A stretch of DNA of 52,559 nucleotides from a virus. This document shows positions 22,368 through 31,454 of the stretch, in pieces. Below the pieces are notes generated by a model that saw only the letters and a program-made list of their open reading frames with translations, was not told the origin of the DNA and did not search any database. Both the position numbers and the translations under genes were made by a program. Each line of letters opens with the position of its first letter. Within the stretch, counting starts at the first letter, position 1. The stretch is taken from positions 1 to 52,559 of IMG/VR virus record IMGVR_UViG_3300035162_002861, one strand, 5' to 3'.

Positions 22368-23156
22368 CTATTTTTTACCTGCAACCTTTTGAGCGGCAAT
22401 TCCTACGTCAATAGCAAATGCACCATCTCTGTACGGATCTTCTGGATCACTTGAAGTATCTGGATCACGCATATCTTTAGGTTGTACTGGCCACATCATA
22501 ACTGCTTGCCATGGCTCGTATCCTCTTGCTTCCATTACTGACGGTAGATCTCTTAACTGCTGTCTAAAGTTTTTCCATCCATCCTGGATAGATTCTGGAG
22601 CATCACTCTGTCCAACTTTAGCATCTGTATCGTGTAAGTCTGCATCTCTTACATCTCTAAGGTCTTGCCAAGTTAAGGCTTTATTTGTGCCTGTTGCTTC
22701 CCAATCATGAACTCCTAATACAAACTCTTGTGTGTCAAAGTTGTAAGTAATATTCCATTCGTCGTAAACATCTCTTGGTTCTAATTCATCTGTGTATTCA
22801 ACGTCCATGTATCCATCTGGTGCGTCCCAAAGAATTTTCCACTCTCGTTGGCGTCTCATTAATACTTGTTCGTCTTTACCATCGTCATTACCAATTTCGC
22901 ATAGTAAAGGATTTTCTTTACAATCAACTGTTACTCTTGTAATGTCCATACCTGACGGACGTTCTAAATCTGCTTTTGTCCATAAACACCAACCAGATTC
23001 TTTACCGTAGTCTGGACTTGCTGGGTCGTTTTGCACTTCAAACGTTAAGAATTCAGGACCTTTATAAGTAAAGGTACCAGTTTTTCCTTGCGTAAAGCTA
23101 TTCATTCTCCACTCGTCCCAAACTGGGTAAGTAAATGTTTTTTCAATTTTTCTCAT
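22368..23156 (-). CDS. Putative tail-fibre assembly chaperone-like protein, 262 aa
   Basis: The protein is highly charged and Trp/Asp-rich, unlike the fibre proteins around it. Residues about 190-215 contain DGWKNFRQQLRDLPSVM, which resembles the W-x-x-(Y/F)RQxLRD(L/I)P element of phage tail-fibre assembly (tail assembly chaperone) proteins. It lies directly downstream of three adhesin-like Cys/Gly-rich genes, the usual place for such a chaperone. A late-promoter-like GATAAATA (23176-23183) and AGGAG precede its start, and a strong terminator follows. The rest of the protein is not recognised, so the chaperone role is inferred from one motif and position. Confidence 0.55.
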   Translation of the reverse strand: MRKIEKTFTYPVWDEWRMNSFTQGKTGTFTYKGPEFLTFEVQNDPASPDYGKESGWCLWTKADLERPSGMDITRVTVDCKENPLLCEIGNDDGKDEQVLMRRQREWKILWDAPDGYMDVEYTDELEPRDVYDEWNITYNFDTQEFVLGVHDWEATGTNKALTWQDLRDVRDADLHDTDAKVGQSDAPESIQDGWKNFRQQLRDLPSVMEARGYEPWQAVMMWPVQPKDMRDPDTSSDPEDPYRDGAFAIDVGIAAQKVAGKK

Positions 23157-23175
23157 GTTATTCAGCTCCTAAAAC

Positions 23176-23183
23176 TATTTATC
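23176..23183 (-). promoter_or_regulatory. T4-like late promoter element (GATAAATA)
   Basis: The minus-strand GATAAATA is 20 bases upstream of the 262-residue gene, followed by AGGAG. It overlaps the intergenic space after the first Cys-rich gene, so the chaperone-like gene can be transcribed separately. Confidence 0.6.
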
Positions 23184-23185
23184 AT

Positions 23186-24025
23186 TTACATGAATGTTAT
23201 TCGAACAACGCCTGAGCCGCCTTGTCCAGATCCGCCTGCACAGCACTTAGCCCAGTTATTACAATATGAACTAACGCCTGGCATTCCGCCACCTGCTGGC
23301 CACTCAATGTGGCAACCGCAGTTACACCATGCTTCGTTAGTTACTGATACTGTCATTTTTCCAATTAATGGAGGTTGTCCTGATCCTGAATACTGATACA
23401 CACAGTGACAGTAACCATGTCCTGGCTCCCATCCTGTAGATCCCATCATTCCAAAATCTGCTCCAAAAATTCCGCATATATTACAGTTTTCACAACCAAA
23501 GTGAGTGTGTCTTGGACCCCATGCGTCTCCATTACACATCCAACCACCACAGCCGCCTACTGTACAAAAATTCGATAAGTTATATCCGTTTACATAACTT
23601 TTACAACCCATGCTTGCACCACAAGTGTGTGACTTACCACATGGCCAAGCACCACCAGCACATACACTGTACTGACATCCTGGAGCTGTAGCAACAGTCT
23701 TAGACCCGTAATTGCCACCTGCGCCACCAATTGAAAATGAACAACAGTTACAACAAGTGTGGCCTGGGCCACCGCCTCCGCCTGACCAAACTTCAAATGT
23801 TACTGTGCTTGCACCATCTGGTACACACCAGTAACAACATCTACCGTTTGCTTGCTGACAACAACCTGATTGTCTAGCACACTGATGACATTGCATGCCA
23901 CGTTCATTGAAAATCCATTGTACACCCATGTTGTTACCATTACCATGAGCAATATCTGCTGAGGTAATCGATGCGTCTGTTATGCTGTCATTTGCTACTT
24001 TTTTATAACTTGCGTATGTTGCCAT
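23186..24025 (-). CDS. Cys/Gly-rich adhesin-like protein, copy 1
   Basis: This 279-residue protein has 30 Cys, an extreme content. It begins MATYASYKK and has NERGMQCHQCARQSGCC near residues 40-55. A Gly-rich module follows: VTFEVWSGGGGGPG, then GGAGGNY, then YSVCAGG. This pattern (hydrophobic strand, WGGGGG, GGxGGxY, VGAGG) is the glycine-rich domain found at receptor-binding tips of phage fibres. The C-terminus is KCCAGGSGQGGSGVVRITF. Cys positions are nearly identical in all three copies, which suggests disulfides or metal sites rather than chance composition. No signal peptide or enzyme motif is seen. Likely a virion tip adhesin; not tested. Confidence 0.7.
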   Translation of the reverse strand: MATYASYKKVANDSITDASITSADIAHGNGNNMGVQWIFNERGMQCHQCARQSGCCQQANGRCCYWCVPDGASTVTFEVWSGGGGGPGHTCCNCCSFSIGGAGGNYGSKTVATAPGCQYSVCAGGAWPCGKSHTCGASMGCKSYVNGYNLSNFCTVGGCGGWMCNGDAWGPRHTHFGCENCNICGIFGADFGMMGSTGWEPGHGYCHCVYQYSGSGQPPLIGKMTVSVTNEAWCNCGCHIEWPAGGGMPGVSSYCNNWAKCCAGGSGQGGSGVVRITFM

Positions 24026-24037
24026 TTCTTATCCTTA

Positions 24038-24874
24038 CTATGCGAATGTTATTCTTACCATGCCTGATCCGCCCATATTACCACCTGAACAACATTTTGC
24101 CCAGTTACCACAATATGAACTCTGTCCTGTTTGTCCGCCGCCTGCTGGCCAGTTAACATAACATGCACAGTTACACCACGCTTCTGCGTTTGCACCTGCA
24201 CTATGTTTACCTACAAAAGGTGCTGAACCTGACATTCCCCAGTCTGCTGATTTACATTGACATCCACCGTGTCCGCCTGTTACTCCGGTTGATCCCATGA
24301 TTCCAAAGTCTGCTCCAAAAATTCCGCAAATTAAACAGTTTGCACATGTTTGTGTATGGCTTGGTCCCCATGCACCACCGTTACACATCCAACCTGGACA
24401 TCCACCTACTGTACAAAAATTACTTAAATTGTGTCCGTTTACATAACTCTTACAACCCATACCTGCTACACAAGTATGTGATTTACTGCAAGGCCATGAT
24501 CCTCCTGCACATACTGAATATGTACAACCTGGACACGTACTAATAGTTTTTACTGCGTAGTTACCGCCTGATCCACCTGCTGAAGACTGACAGTTACTAC
24601 AACAAGTACCACCTGCACCTGCGCCTCCACCTGACCAAATTTCGAATACTACTTTTGAAGTGTTAGCTGGAACTGTCCAGTAACAACACTTACCATTTGC
24701 TTGTTCGCAACAGTCGCCAGCATCTGAACATGCTTGACAATACATGCCACGTTCATTGTAAACCCATTGTACACAATATTTGTTACCTGCGCCTGCACCT
24801 AGTTTAGCCGCTGTAATACTATTGTCTTGGAAGTTGTCTGCTGTTAATGTTTTATAACTTGCGTATGTTGCCAT
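24038..24874 (-). CDS. Cys/Gly-rich adhesin-like protein, copy 2
   Basis: This 278-residue protein also has 30 Cys. It shares the N-terminus MATYASYK, the CCYWTVPANTSKVVFEIW strand into a Gly-rich run, CKSYVNGHNLSNFCTVGGC, CGIFGADFGIMGS and KCCSGGNMGGSGMVRITF with its neighbours. It differs most around residues 205-235 (GGCQCKSADWGMSGSAPFVG), the segment that varies among all three copies and could be the receptor-contact loop. It is spaced 12 bases from each neighbour, consistent with tandem duplication and one message. Confidence 0.7.
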   Translation of the reverse strand: MATYASYKTLTADNFQDNSITAAKLGAGAGNKYCVQWVYNERGMYCQACSDAGDCCEQANGKCCYWTVPANTSKVVFEIWSGGGAGAGGTCCSNCQSSAGGSGGNYAVKTISTCPGCTYSVCAGGSWPCSKSHTCVAGMGCKSYVNGHNLSNFCTVGGCPGWMCNGGAWGPSHTQTCANCLICGIFGADFGIMGSTGVTGGHGGCQCKSADWGMSGSAPFVGKHSAGANAEAWCNCACYVNWPAGGGQTGQSSYCGNWAKCCSGGNMGGSGMVRITFA

Positions 24875-24886
24875 TATTTTCTTTCC

Positions 24887-25726
24887 TTATACAAACGTTA
24901 TCTTTACTATGCCAGATCCGCCTTGACCTGATCCGCCTGAACAACATTTTGCCCAGTTACCACAGTAACTAGATGTTCCAGGAACTCCGCCACCTGATGG
25001 CCAAACAATATGACATCCACAAGCACACCATGCTTCATTAGTAGTTGTACCTGCGTATACTCCCATACCTGCGGCCGCTCCTGACCAACCTGTTTGTCCG
25101 TGACATCTACAAGTTGTTGTACCTGCTTTCATACCCATGCCGCCCATCATTCCGAAGTCAGCACCAAATATTCCACAAATTAAACAGTTAGCACAGTTTG
25201 ATACAGCATGTCTTTGACCCCATGCGTCTCCATTACACATCCAACCGCCACATGCGCCAGTAACACAAAAGTTACTTAGATTGGCTCCGTTAACATAGGA
25301 TTTACAACCCATGCCCGCTGAACAAGTATGTGACTTACCACATGGCCAACTTCCGCCTGCACAAACACTATATTGACATCCTGGTTGAGTATCTACCGTT
25401 TGTATTGCATAGTTACCACCTGCTCCGCCAATAGCAAAAGAACAACAGTTACAACATGTGTGTCCTGGACCACCGCCGCCACCGCCCCAGATTTCAAATG
25501 TTACTTTATAAACATTGTCTGGTGCACACCAGTAACAACATCTACCATTTGCCTGTTGACAACAGCCACTATTTCTAGCACACATATGGCATTGCATACC
25601 ACGCTCGTTAAACACCCATTGTGTTCTACGACAAGCGCCTGCTCCGGGAGTCAGCTTAGATCTAGTAATAGATCCATCTGGTATTCCTTCCGAAGTAATC
25701 TTCTTATAACTGCTGTATGTTGCCAT
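24887..25726 (-). CDS. Cys/Gly-rich adhesin-like protein, copy 3
   Basis: This 279-residue protein has 31 Cys. It is closest to copy 1 in the core (CCQQANGRCCYWC, GGGGGGPGHTCCNCC, SGGSGQGGSGIVKITF). Its variable segment is MKAGTTTCRCHGQTGWSGAA. As the first of the trio to be transcribed, it follows a 149-residue fibre-type protein. TAAGGAAACG lies upstream of the start. Function as for copies 1 and 2. Confidence 0.7.
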   Translation of the reverse strand: MATYSSYKKITSEGIPDGSITRSKLTPGAGACRRTQWVFNERGMQCHMCARNSGCCQQANGRCCYWCAPDNVYKVTFEIWGGGGGGPGHTCCNCCSFAIGGAGGNYAIQTVDTQPGCQYSVCAGGSWPCGKSHTCSAGMGCKSYVNGANLSNFCVTGACGGWMCNGDAWGQRHAVSNCANCLICGIFGADFGMMGGMGMKAGTTTCRCHGQTGWSGAAAGMGVYAGTTTNEAWCACGCHIVWPSGGGVPGTSSYCGNWAKCCSGGSGQGGSGIVKITFV

Positions 25727-25747
25727 CTACGTTTCCTTAATAATTCT

Positions 25748-26197
25748 TTATACAGTAAAGATACGCCATCCGTAGCTATCGCCCGAATAAACAATATCAA
25801 AAGCCGCGCCTTCTGAATTGACAGTTAAGTCTGCACTATCACCTTGTATTAGTTTACTGTTTCTACCTAGTGTTAAAGCATTGGAATCAAAAGTTTTTCT
25901 TAAGTCGAAGAATCTTACGATATCACCCACTGCTGGACTACCTGGTAAAGTAACTGTAAAGCCGCCACCGTTAGTGTCACAGAACAACTGTTGTCCTGAT
26001 TGTGCCGAATATGTTGTTGTTACTGTCACGCCATTAAGAACGCCTACTGGTAGCCAAGCAGTACCATTGTATAATTCTAAGTTTGTTAACTCAGTATTAA
26101 ATCTTAGTGCTCCTGCTCCAGCATCGTCTGTTCTTTGTGCCGTAGTTCCAAAAGGGACAGTTAAACCTGGTGAACCTACTGATAATCTTCTTCCCAT
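25748..26197 (-). CDS. Small fibre-type virion protein, 149 aa
   Basis: Residues about 14-55 contain VPFGTTAQRTDDAGAGALRF and LELYNGTAWLPVG. This is the (V/L)PxGTTAQRP...(L/M)RYN...(L/F)ExxxxxxW element that also occurs in the 1238- and 1350-residue giants and the 172-residue protein at 45708. The remainder is a beta-rich domain with GGGFTVTLPGSPAVGDIVRF, similar to C-terminal domains of short phage fibres. It sits between a 108-residue beta-protein and the Cys-rich trio. The structural role is inferred. Confidence 0.65.
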   Translation of the reverse strand: MGRRLSVGSPGLTVPFGTTAQRTDDAGAGALRFNTELTNLELYNGTAWLPVGVLNGVTVTTTYSAQSGQQLFCDTNGGGFTVTLPGSPAVGDIVRFFDLRKTFDSNALTLGRNSKLIQGDSADLTVNSEGAAFDIVYSGDSYGWRIFTV

Positions 26198-26217
26198 TGC
26201 TTTATCCTATCCTTATG

Positions 26218-26544
26218 TTATGCCGCCGGTACGGCTGTTTCAATACCCATAACCATTGAGGTTACAGATGCTTGACTCGATCTTACTACAATTTTTTTAG
26301 TTGCGTCAATTACAATACCAGTTCTTTCTAGTACGCCATTTGGACCAACGGATACATCATACTCTAAGTATTCTGCCGCTCCTGGTGAATCTCCAGTACT
26401 TGTTGATAATCTAATGTTGGTTGTGTTTGAACCTCTGTTACAAAAGTTCACAGTAACAACACTATATGTATCAGCAGGTACTGTATAGATCGTAGTATTT
26501 GTATTTGCTGTAAGATCGCTTGATCCTAATATTCCTGATGCCAT
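26218..26544 (-). CDS. Small beta-sandwich virion protein, 108 aa
   Basis: The pattern TTIYTVPADTYSVVTVNFCNRG...IDATKKIVVRSSQASVTSMVMGIE predicts a compact beta-sandwich. The same layout (threonine-rich strand, VPA turn, TT-hydrophobic strand, Gly/Asp turn, late VxAxD-hydrophobic strand) is seen in the small genes at 37424 and 46227, suggesting distant paralogues. Each precedes a mid-size protein in the transcript. Likely a virion connector or decoration protein; no specific homologue recognised. Confidence 0.6.
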   Translation of the reverse strand: MASGILGSSDLTANTNTTIYTVPADTYSVVTVNFCNRGSNTTNIRLSTSTGDSPGAAEYLEYDVSVGPNGVLERTGIVIDATKKIVVRSSQASVTSMVMGIETAVPAA

Positions 26545-26563
26545 TTTATTACTCCTATGTTAG

Positions 26564-26571
26564 TATTTAGC
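26564..26571 (-). promoter_or_regulatory. Weak late-promoter-like element (GCTAAATA)
   Basis: The minus-strand GCTAAATA lies in the 29-base gap before the 108-residue gene, about 20 bases upstream of its ATG. Two bases differ from TATAAATA. The position matches the other late-type sites, but the match is weaker. Confidence 0.35.
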
Positions 26572-26573
26572 CA

Positions 26574-29500
26574 TTATGTTTTACTTGTTAAAAAGTACGC
26601 AAATGCAACTGGACTTCCACTTACACCGCCGTTAAAGTTCATTCCCGTAGTTACAGTAATTGGACTATTATCGGTTGTACCTATTGTATTACCAGTAATA
26701 TTTATTTTACCTGCTGTAACTGCGTTAACGTTCAGAGAGCTACTACCTCCACCAATCTGTGAATTGATGTATGTAATAATTGCTCTTTGTGTCGGAACAA
26801 CGTTATCTGAATTACCACTAAATGTACCATCTGTGCTAAATTCATTAATAACAGCGCCGCCTTGTCCTAAGCCAACTGCGCCTAATGACAATTCTTGTAG
26901 TCCTGCTAAACTAAATGCACTTGTATTTAAACTCGCAGATCCTGTTGACTGTTCAACGTTGAACAATCTACCTACTCTAAAGTTACCATCTTGGTCAGTA
27001 CTTGTGTAGAATATTCTACCTCCGCCTGATTCAGTAACTTCGTCACTTGGATCGTTAGCATAAACAGGTGTTCCTGGATAGTTAGTGTTACTGAAGTTAC
27101 CAGTACCAATATCTAGGAAGTCGTGTCCTGTTAATCTTACTTGACTAAATCTCTTTCTAATTGTAATGTTAGTACCATGCTCTGGAGCAGTTTCAACTCC
27201 TAAGTCTGGTGATACTTGTAAGTTAGCAGTATAGTTACCTGCACTACCTAAAAGTTCTCTAACAAACACAATTTTAAAGAATCTATCATCGCCGTCTAGT
27301 TGTAAGTTTGCACCTTCAACTGGAACATCGCTCATTCCGTAAACGTTCATAAACTGTGCCGCTTGATAAATGTCAGCATATCCATCTCCGCTTACTGTTC
27401 CGCCAGCTGTTTCAAAGTCTATACCTCTTGATGTCCATGTAGGTTGTGCTAGTACACCGTTACCAATTCTACATTCCCATGGAACTTCAGTAGTTTCACT
27501 TGGGTCTGTAATTGTTAGTGTTGGAGTAGTTGTATAACCGCTACCTGGATTAACAATATAGAACTGTGTAATTCTACCAGTTGTAACCCCTGCTCTAACT
27601 TGTGCGTTTGAACCACCGCCACCAACTACTTGGATTCTTGGCTCAATACTGTATGCTGTTGTAGCATCAAGTGTTGATGCAACAGCGTTAGTTGGATGCC
27701 ATGTTTCCCAGCCTGCCGCGTTATCACTTTCTTTAGCAATACTTGCAACTTTAGTACCTGAATTGTATGCACTAATAAATCCATACTGTCCTGCACCTGT
27801 ACCTGCTGTAATTACAACTCTCATACCAACGTATTTTGTACTGTTAGCTGTTTCAGTGTTTGACAATGTAATACTAGTTGTATTACCTGCCTGTGCAGTA
27901 TTTTCACTGCTAGAGTAACCTCTACCACCTATTGAATCAGCATCGTTGAGTAAGCCATCACTGTTGGTATCTTTTTCGTTATAACTAGATCCATCATCTG
28001 GGTTACGTAATCTAACTTCAAACAATCCGTTATTTACATAGTTACCGTTAGCTACTACTGCACCATATCCATCTCCACTAATTGTGTAAGTTGAATTTGA
28101 GTAGTTGTTACCAGCGTTAGTATATTCAAAGTGAATAATAGCAGTTCCGTCTGTTAATGCTCTACCAATTTGTGCTTCAGTTTTTCTGTTATTAACTCCG
28201 CCTGTTGTTGGAATCTCAGTAACATCAATGTATTCTGATACTGCACCTCTGTCACCATATGAACAGTTACCATTAGTACCACGTATCTTACCACCGTTTT
28301 CAGCTAGATAACCAATGTGTGCGTAGTATGAGAACACTGAAACAAGTTCAGCTCTACCTAAATTAGTAATCCATGCGCCAATACCATCACTTAAGATCTG
28401 TGTAAAGTCGTTGGCAACAATTGAATCGTTACCACCGTTGTGCAATGCACCATCAATTTTTAGTCCTACACAACCAGTACCAAAGTTTGTTACACCTTGT
28501 ACATATGGTGAACGTGATGTAATCCATACACGGTCATCATCTGGTCCCCACCCTGGATCCAATGAACAGTATGCTCCTGCTGTTGGACGTTTAGTTCCGT
28601 AAGCATTTACTGAACTTAATGTTCCTGTTAATCCGCCAAGTGTTTGATTTCTAATACCTGTACCATCTCTTAGTAAGTACATGTTTTCTAATACAGAACC
28701 GTTTACACTGTTACCATACATTAATCCTGCTGTTAGTGTAGCATAGTTACTACCTTCGCCTGTTGCATTAATTAAGTCATATATAAATGCATCAATATAA
28801 TGTGCAACGTCTGATTTACAAGTTGCTTCGTTAAACGAATATGACGGATAGTTAACATTAATGTATTTTGTTACATCTTCGCCAATGAACGCTTTGTTCA
28901 AATGCAGTATTCTTGCCGCCGCAAACTTAGTTTGATCATCAACTCTAGAATTTGCACCTCTATATAATGGTGCTGTACTATCGCCTGATGCTCCGTTAAC
29001 TAAGTAATCAATTTGATCATAAAGTTCTGTACATAAGTTTTCAACATAAGTCGATACACCACTAGTACTCCAAGGCTTACTAACATTTTGTGTAAGTGTA
29101 TTACCAGTTTGTCTTGTAATAGCTGTACCTTCAATAATGTCATCAATGATAGATTTCATGTGCAAAATACCAGCTAGTGAATAAGTTGTATCTGCGGCTT
29201 GTGTTTGCACACCTGCTGGTTCAACCCTTGTACTACGTAGTTCGTCACCAACTATAGCTACTAGTTCTGGAACTCTAATTGGAAGTACTTCAGTATATGT
29301 TCCTGTTTTAACATAGACAACTTTGTGTGTTTTCTTTGCTGTTGGAACTGTATATCCTGCACCTAGTGTAACAGCTGAAGTAATAATAGCCATACTTGCT
29401 GTTAACTCTGCTAATGCACCTGCTTCTTCAACTCTTGTAGCATCTTTAATTTGTAAGTATCTATCACCTGATGCAACACTATCTAAATCTTGATAGTCTG

Positions 29501-31418
29501 CCGCTGGAGTAGCACTGTCTAGTACATCTTCTACTAGATCAATTACAAAGTTAAGTGCCGCAACGTTTTGTGCCTCGCCACCTGTTGTAAAGTAGTCTGG
29601 ACTTACATTGTCTTTCATTGCTTGTGCAACTCTAACAGTATGTACGTTTCCACCTTTTTTAAGATCTAATACAATACCGTCTAGAGCAAAACCTGCTAGT
29701 CTTTGGAACTTAGCTTCATCAAAAGCAAAACCAATAAAGAATGGTGATGTCTGTGTAATGATTTGTCTCTTAGCCCATTTAGCAGTTTCATATGCTATAA
29801 ACATTCTGTTTTCTTCTAACAGTGATGCCGCATTTGGACTCTTAGGTCCTTTTTCAATTTCTTCACATGCGTAACGAATTGACTTCCAAGGACGATCGAG
29901 TGTTGCGCCGCCTGTTGGGAATTTTTTATTTGCGCCGTTAGTTGCAACATAATAAACATCTGGAGTTAAACCAAAGTCTCTCCATTCAGGTAATCCTGAT
30001 GAACTTACACTTAATACTTGGCCTTCTGAACCAATTGGTAATCTTGCAGGTCCTGATCCTGAACGATAAAGTATATCACCTTCAGTAGTAATTGCTGATT
30101 CTTCAGCACCACTTGCTAGTGTATTCCAATAATCGCCATCTGTATCTGCTGATGGTTTATTAGTACCACTTGATGTATGTGCCGCAATACAAATATAACT
30201 GATTAGGCCTTCACGTACTGTGTCACCTGCATCGTATAATGTAGCACTTGTCCATCCATTTTTCCATTCAATACCTTGGTTTAATCTTGACCAATATGTA
30301 GTGTTTGGTGGACGTTGGTTTTGGTTATCGGCAGTAGCTAGGTAAGTATAACCACCTAGTCTAACAACATCACCAATTCTGTAATCTTGGTTAGTTGAGT
30401 CGTCTCCCCAGTCACCTCTATTATTAAATCCTGAAGTTACAAGATCATATTTAGAACTTGATGCTGGATTTTCTCCGTATACGTTATCGTTAGCAACATA
30501 TTGGTTACCACCGTAAGTTACAAAGTCACCTGGTTGATATCTTTCAAATGGATTCCAACTATTTTCAAATTCTAATCCTGGAACAAACTTTTCCCAATTT
30601 GCAATATCAGCTTGTAGTGTACCTAATTGTGAATCGTTATTAGTAACAACTGATGTATGATGAGTTGTTGCAATATAAAGTGTTGCACCAAATAGTACAA
30701 TGTCGTTAACTTTATAACGTGTTTGGTTTGTCCATTCACCTAAGTATTCAAAACCTTTGTTTAAATAATCCCACTTCGATTGATCTGCTTCAAGTCCGTT
30801 TGCGGCTGTAGCATTTGAAGTGTGACCAGTATTACAAACATAAAGTGTTCCGCCATACTTAATAATGTCGTTAATTTTATAACGTGTTGATACCGCCCAA
30901 TTTTGTTTCCAATCTTGGCCTTCTGAGAACAAATCCCATTTTAAAATATCTTGTTCAAGTCCTAATGCATTACTAGCCGCGGCAGTGTGACCAGTGTTAC
31001 ACAAATAAATGTTACCACCATATTTTACCAAGTCGTTTGCTTTATAAACTGTTGCCGCTACCCAATTATCTTTCCAGTCAATTGATGTAGCAAACTGATC
31101 CCATTTTGATTGATCAGCTTCAAGTGTTGATTGAGCAGTGTGTCCAGTATTACAAATGTAAATAATACCACCGTATCTTACGATGTCATTAATTTTGTAA
31201 AAAGTTGCACTTGACCAATCACTTTGCCATTTTGTACCATCACTGAATAAGTTCCAGTGTGTCGCGTCTGTGTAGAAATCAGCACTAGAAGTGTGTCCCT
31301 TAATTGCAACATAAGTACGTCCACCGTACCTAATTACGTCATCTTTTAGGTAACTCGATCCTGTTGTCCACGAGTCCTTCCAAATAAATCTAATTCTACC
31401 TAGCTTAAATTCTGCCAT
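26574..31418 (-). CDS. Giant modular tail-fibre protein, 1614 aa, with eight CBM5/12-like repeats
   Basis: Residues about 10-450 are eight repeats of roughly 45-60 residues with the pattern W-x2-x-W-x5-Y-x3-D-hydrophobic-V-x-Y/F-GG-x-x-Y-x-(C/A), as in WKDNWVAATVYKANDLVKYG. This resembles CBM5/12 chitin-binding modules. Next is ARLPIGSEGQVLSV, then a long beta-helix-like region beginning YYVATNGANKKFPTGG. DTNSDGLLNDAD near residue 1160 looks like a calcium-binding loop. The C-terminal part carries GHDFLDIGTGNFSNTNYPG, FYTSTDQDGNFRVG and STDGTFSGNSDNVVPTQRA, shared with the 1861-residue gene. A surface fibre binding host polysaccharide is likely. A late-type promoter lies 28 bases before the start. 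Confidence 0.8.
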   Translation of the reverse strand: MAEFKLGRIRFIWKDSWTTGSSYLKDDVIRYGGRTYVAIKGHTSSADFYTDATHWNLFSDGTKWQSDWSSATFYKINDIVRYGGIIYICNTGHTAQSTLEADQSKWDQFATSIDWKDNWVAATVYKANDLVKYGGNIYLCNTGHTAAASNALGLEQDILKWDLFSEGQDWKQNWAVSTRYKINDIIKYGGTLYVCNTGHTSNATAANGLEADQSKWDYLNKGFEYLGEWTNQTRYKVNDIVLFGATLYIATTHHTSVVTNNDSQLGTLQADIANWEKFVPGLEFENSWNPFERYQPGDFVTYGGNQYVANDNVYGENPASSSKYDLVTSGFNNRGDWGDDSTNQDYRIGDVVRLGGYTYLATADNQNQRPPNTTYWSRLNQGIEWKNGWTSATLYDAGDTVREGLISYICIAAHTSSGTNKPSADTDGDYWNTLASGAEESAITTEGDILYRSGSGPARLPIGSEGQVLSVSSSGLPEWRDFGLTPDVYYVATNGANKKFPTGGATLDRPWKSIRYACEEIEKGPKSPNAASLLEENRMFIAYETAKWAKRQIITQTSPFFIGFAFDEAKFQRLAGFALDGIVLDLKKGGNVHTVRVAQAMKDNVSPDYFTTGGEAQNVAALNFVIDLVEDVLDSATPAADYQDLDSVASGDRYLQIKDATRVEEAGALAELTASMAIITSAVTLGAGYTVPTAKKTHKVVYVKTGTYTEVLPIRVPELVAIVGDELRSTRVEPAGVQTQAADTTYSLAGILHMKSIIDDIIEGTAITRQTGNTLTQNVSKPWSTSGVSTYVENLCTELYDQIDYLVNGASGDSTAPLYRGANSRVDDQTKFAAARILHLNKAFIGEDVTKYINVNYPSYSFNEATCKSDVAHYIDAFIYDLINATGEGSNYATLTAGLMYGNSVNGSVLENMYLLRDGTGIRNQTLGGLTGTLSSVNAYGTKRPTAGAYCSLDPGWGPDDDRVWITSRSPYVQGVTNFGTGCVGLKIDGALHNGGNDSIVANDFTQILSDGIGAWITNLGRAELVSVFSYYAHIGYLAENGGKIRGTNGNCSYGDRGAVSEYIDVTEIPTTGGVNNRKTEAQIGRALTDGTAIIHFEYTNAGNNYSNSTYTISGDGYGAVVANGNYVNNGLFEVRLRNPDDGSSYNEKDTNSDGLLNDADSIGGRGYSSSENTAQAGNTTSITLSNTETANSTKYVGMRVVITAGTGAGQYGFISAYNSGTKVASIAKESDNAAGWETWHPTNAVASTLDATTAYSIEPRIQVVGGGGSNAQVRAGVTTGRITQFYIVNPGSGYTTTPTLTITDPSETTEVPWECRIGNGVLAQPTWTSRGIDFETAGGTVSGDGYADIYQAAQFMNVYGMSDVPVEGANLQLDGDDRFFKIVFVRELLGSAGNYTANLQVSPDLGVETAPEHGTNITIRKRFSQVRLTGHDFLDIGTGNFSNTNYPGTPVYANDPSDEVTESGGGRIFYTSTDQDGNFRVGRLFNVEQSTGSASLNTSAFSLAGLQELSLGAVGLGQGGAVINEFSTDGTFSGNSDNVVPTQRAIITYINSQIGGGSSSLNVNAVTAGKINITGNTIGTTDNSPITVTTGMNFNGGVSGSPVAFAYFLTSKT
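27058..27139 (-). repeat. Conserved DNA block shared with 31992-32074
   Basis: The stretch encoding NYPG back through GHDFLDIGTGNFSNTN is nearly the same at nucleotide level as 31992-32074 in the neighbouring giant gene, with only scattered third-position changes. A second shared block follows at about 26983-27011 and 31898-31927 (STDQDGN). It marks a recent duplication, recombination or strong constraint on the C-terminal module. Confidence 0.7.
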
Positions 31419-31445
31419 TTTTTGCTCCGTTCTTGATATTATACA

Positions 31446-31453
31446 TATTTATC
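31446..31453 (-). promoter_or_regulatory. T4-like late promoter element (GATAAATA)
   Basis: Minus-strand GATAAATA about 28 bases upstream of the 1614-residue gene, in the 36-base gap behind the 1861-residue gene; CGGAGC follows as ribosome-binding site. Confidence 0.6.
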
Positions 31454-31454
31454 A

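Noticed and set aside
23186-25726. Diversity-generating retroelement acting on the Cys-rich trio
   Set aside because: No reverse transcriptase or template repeat was seen in the window; differences among copies look like ordinary divergence.
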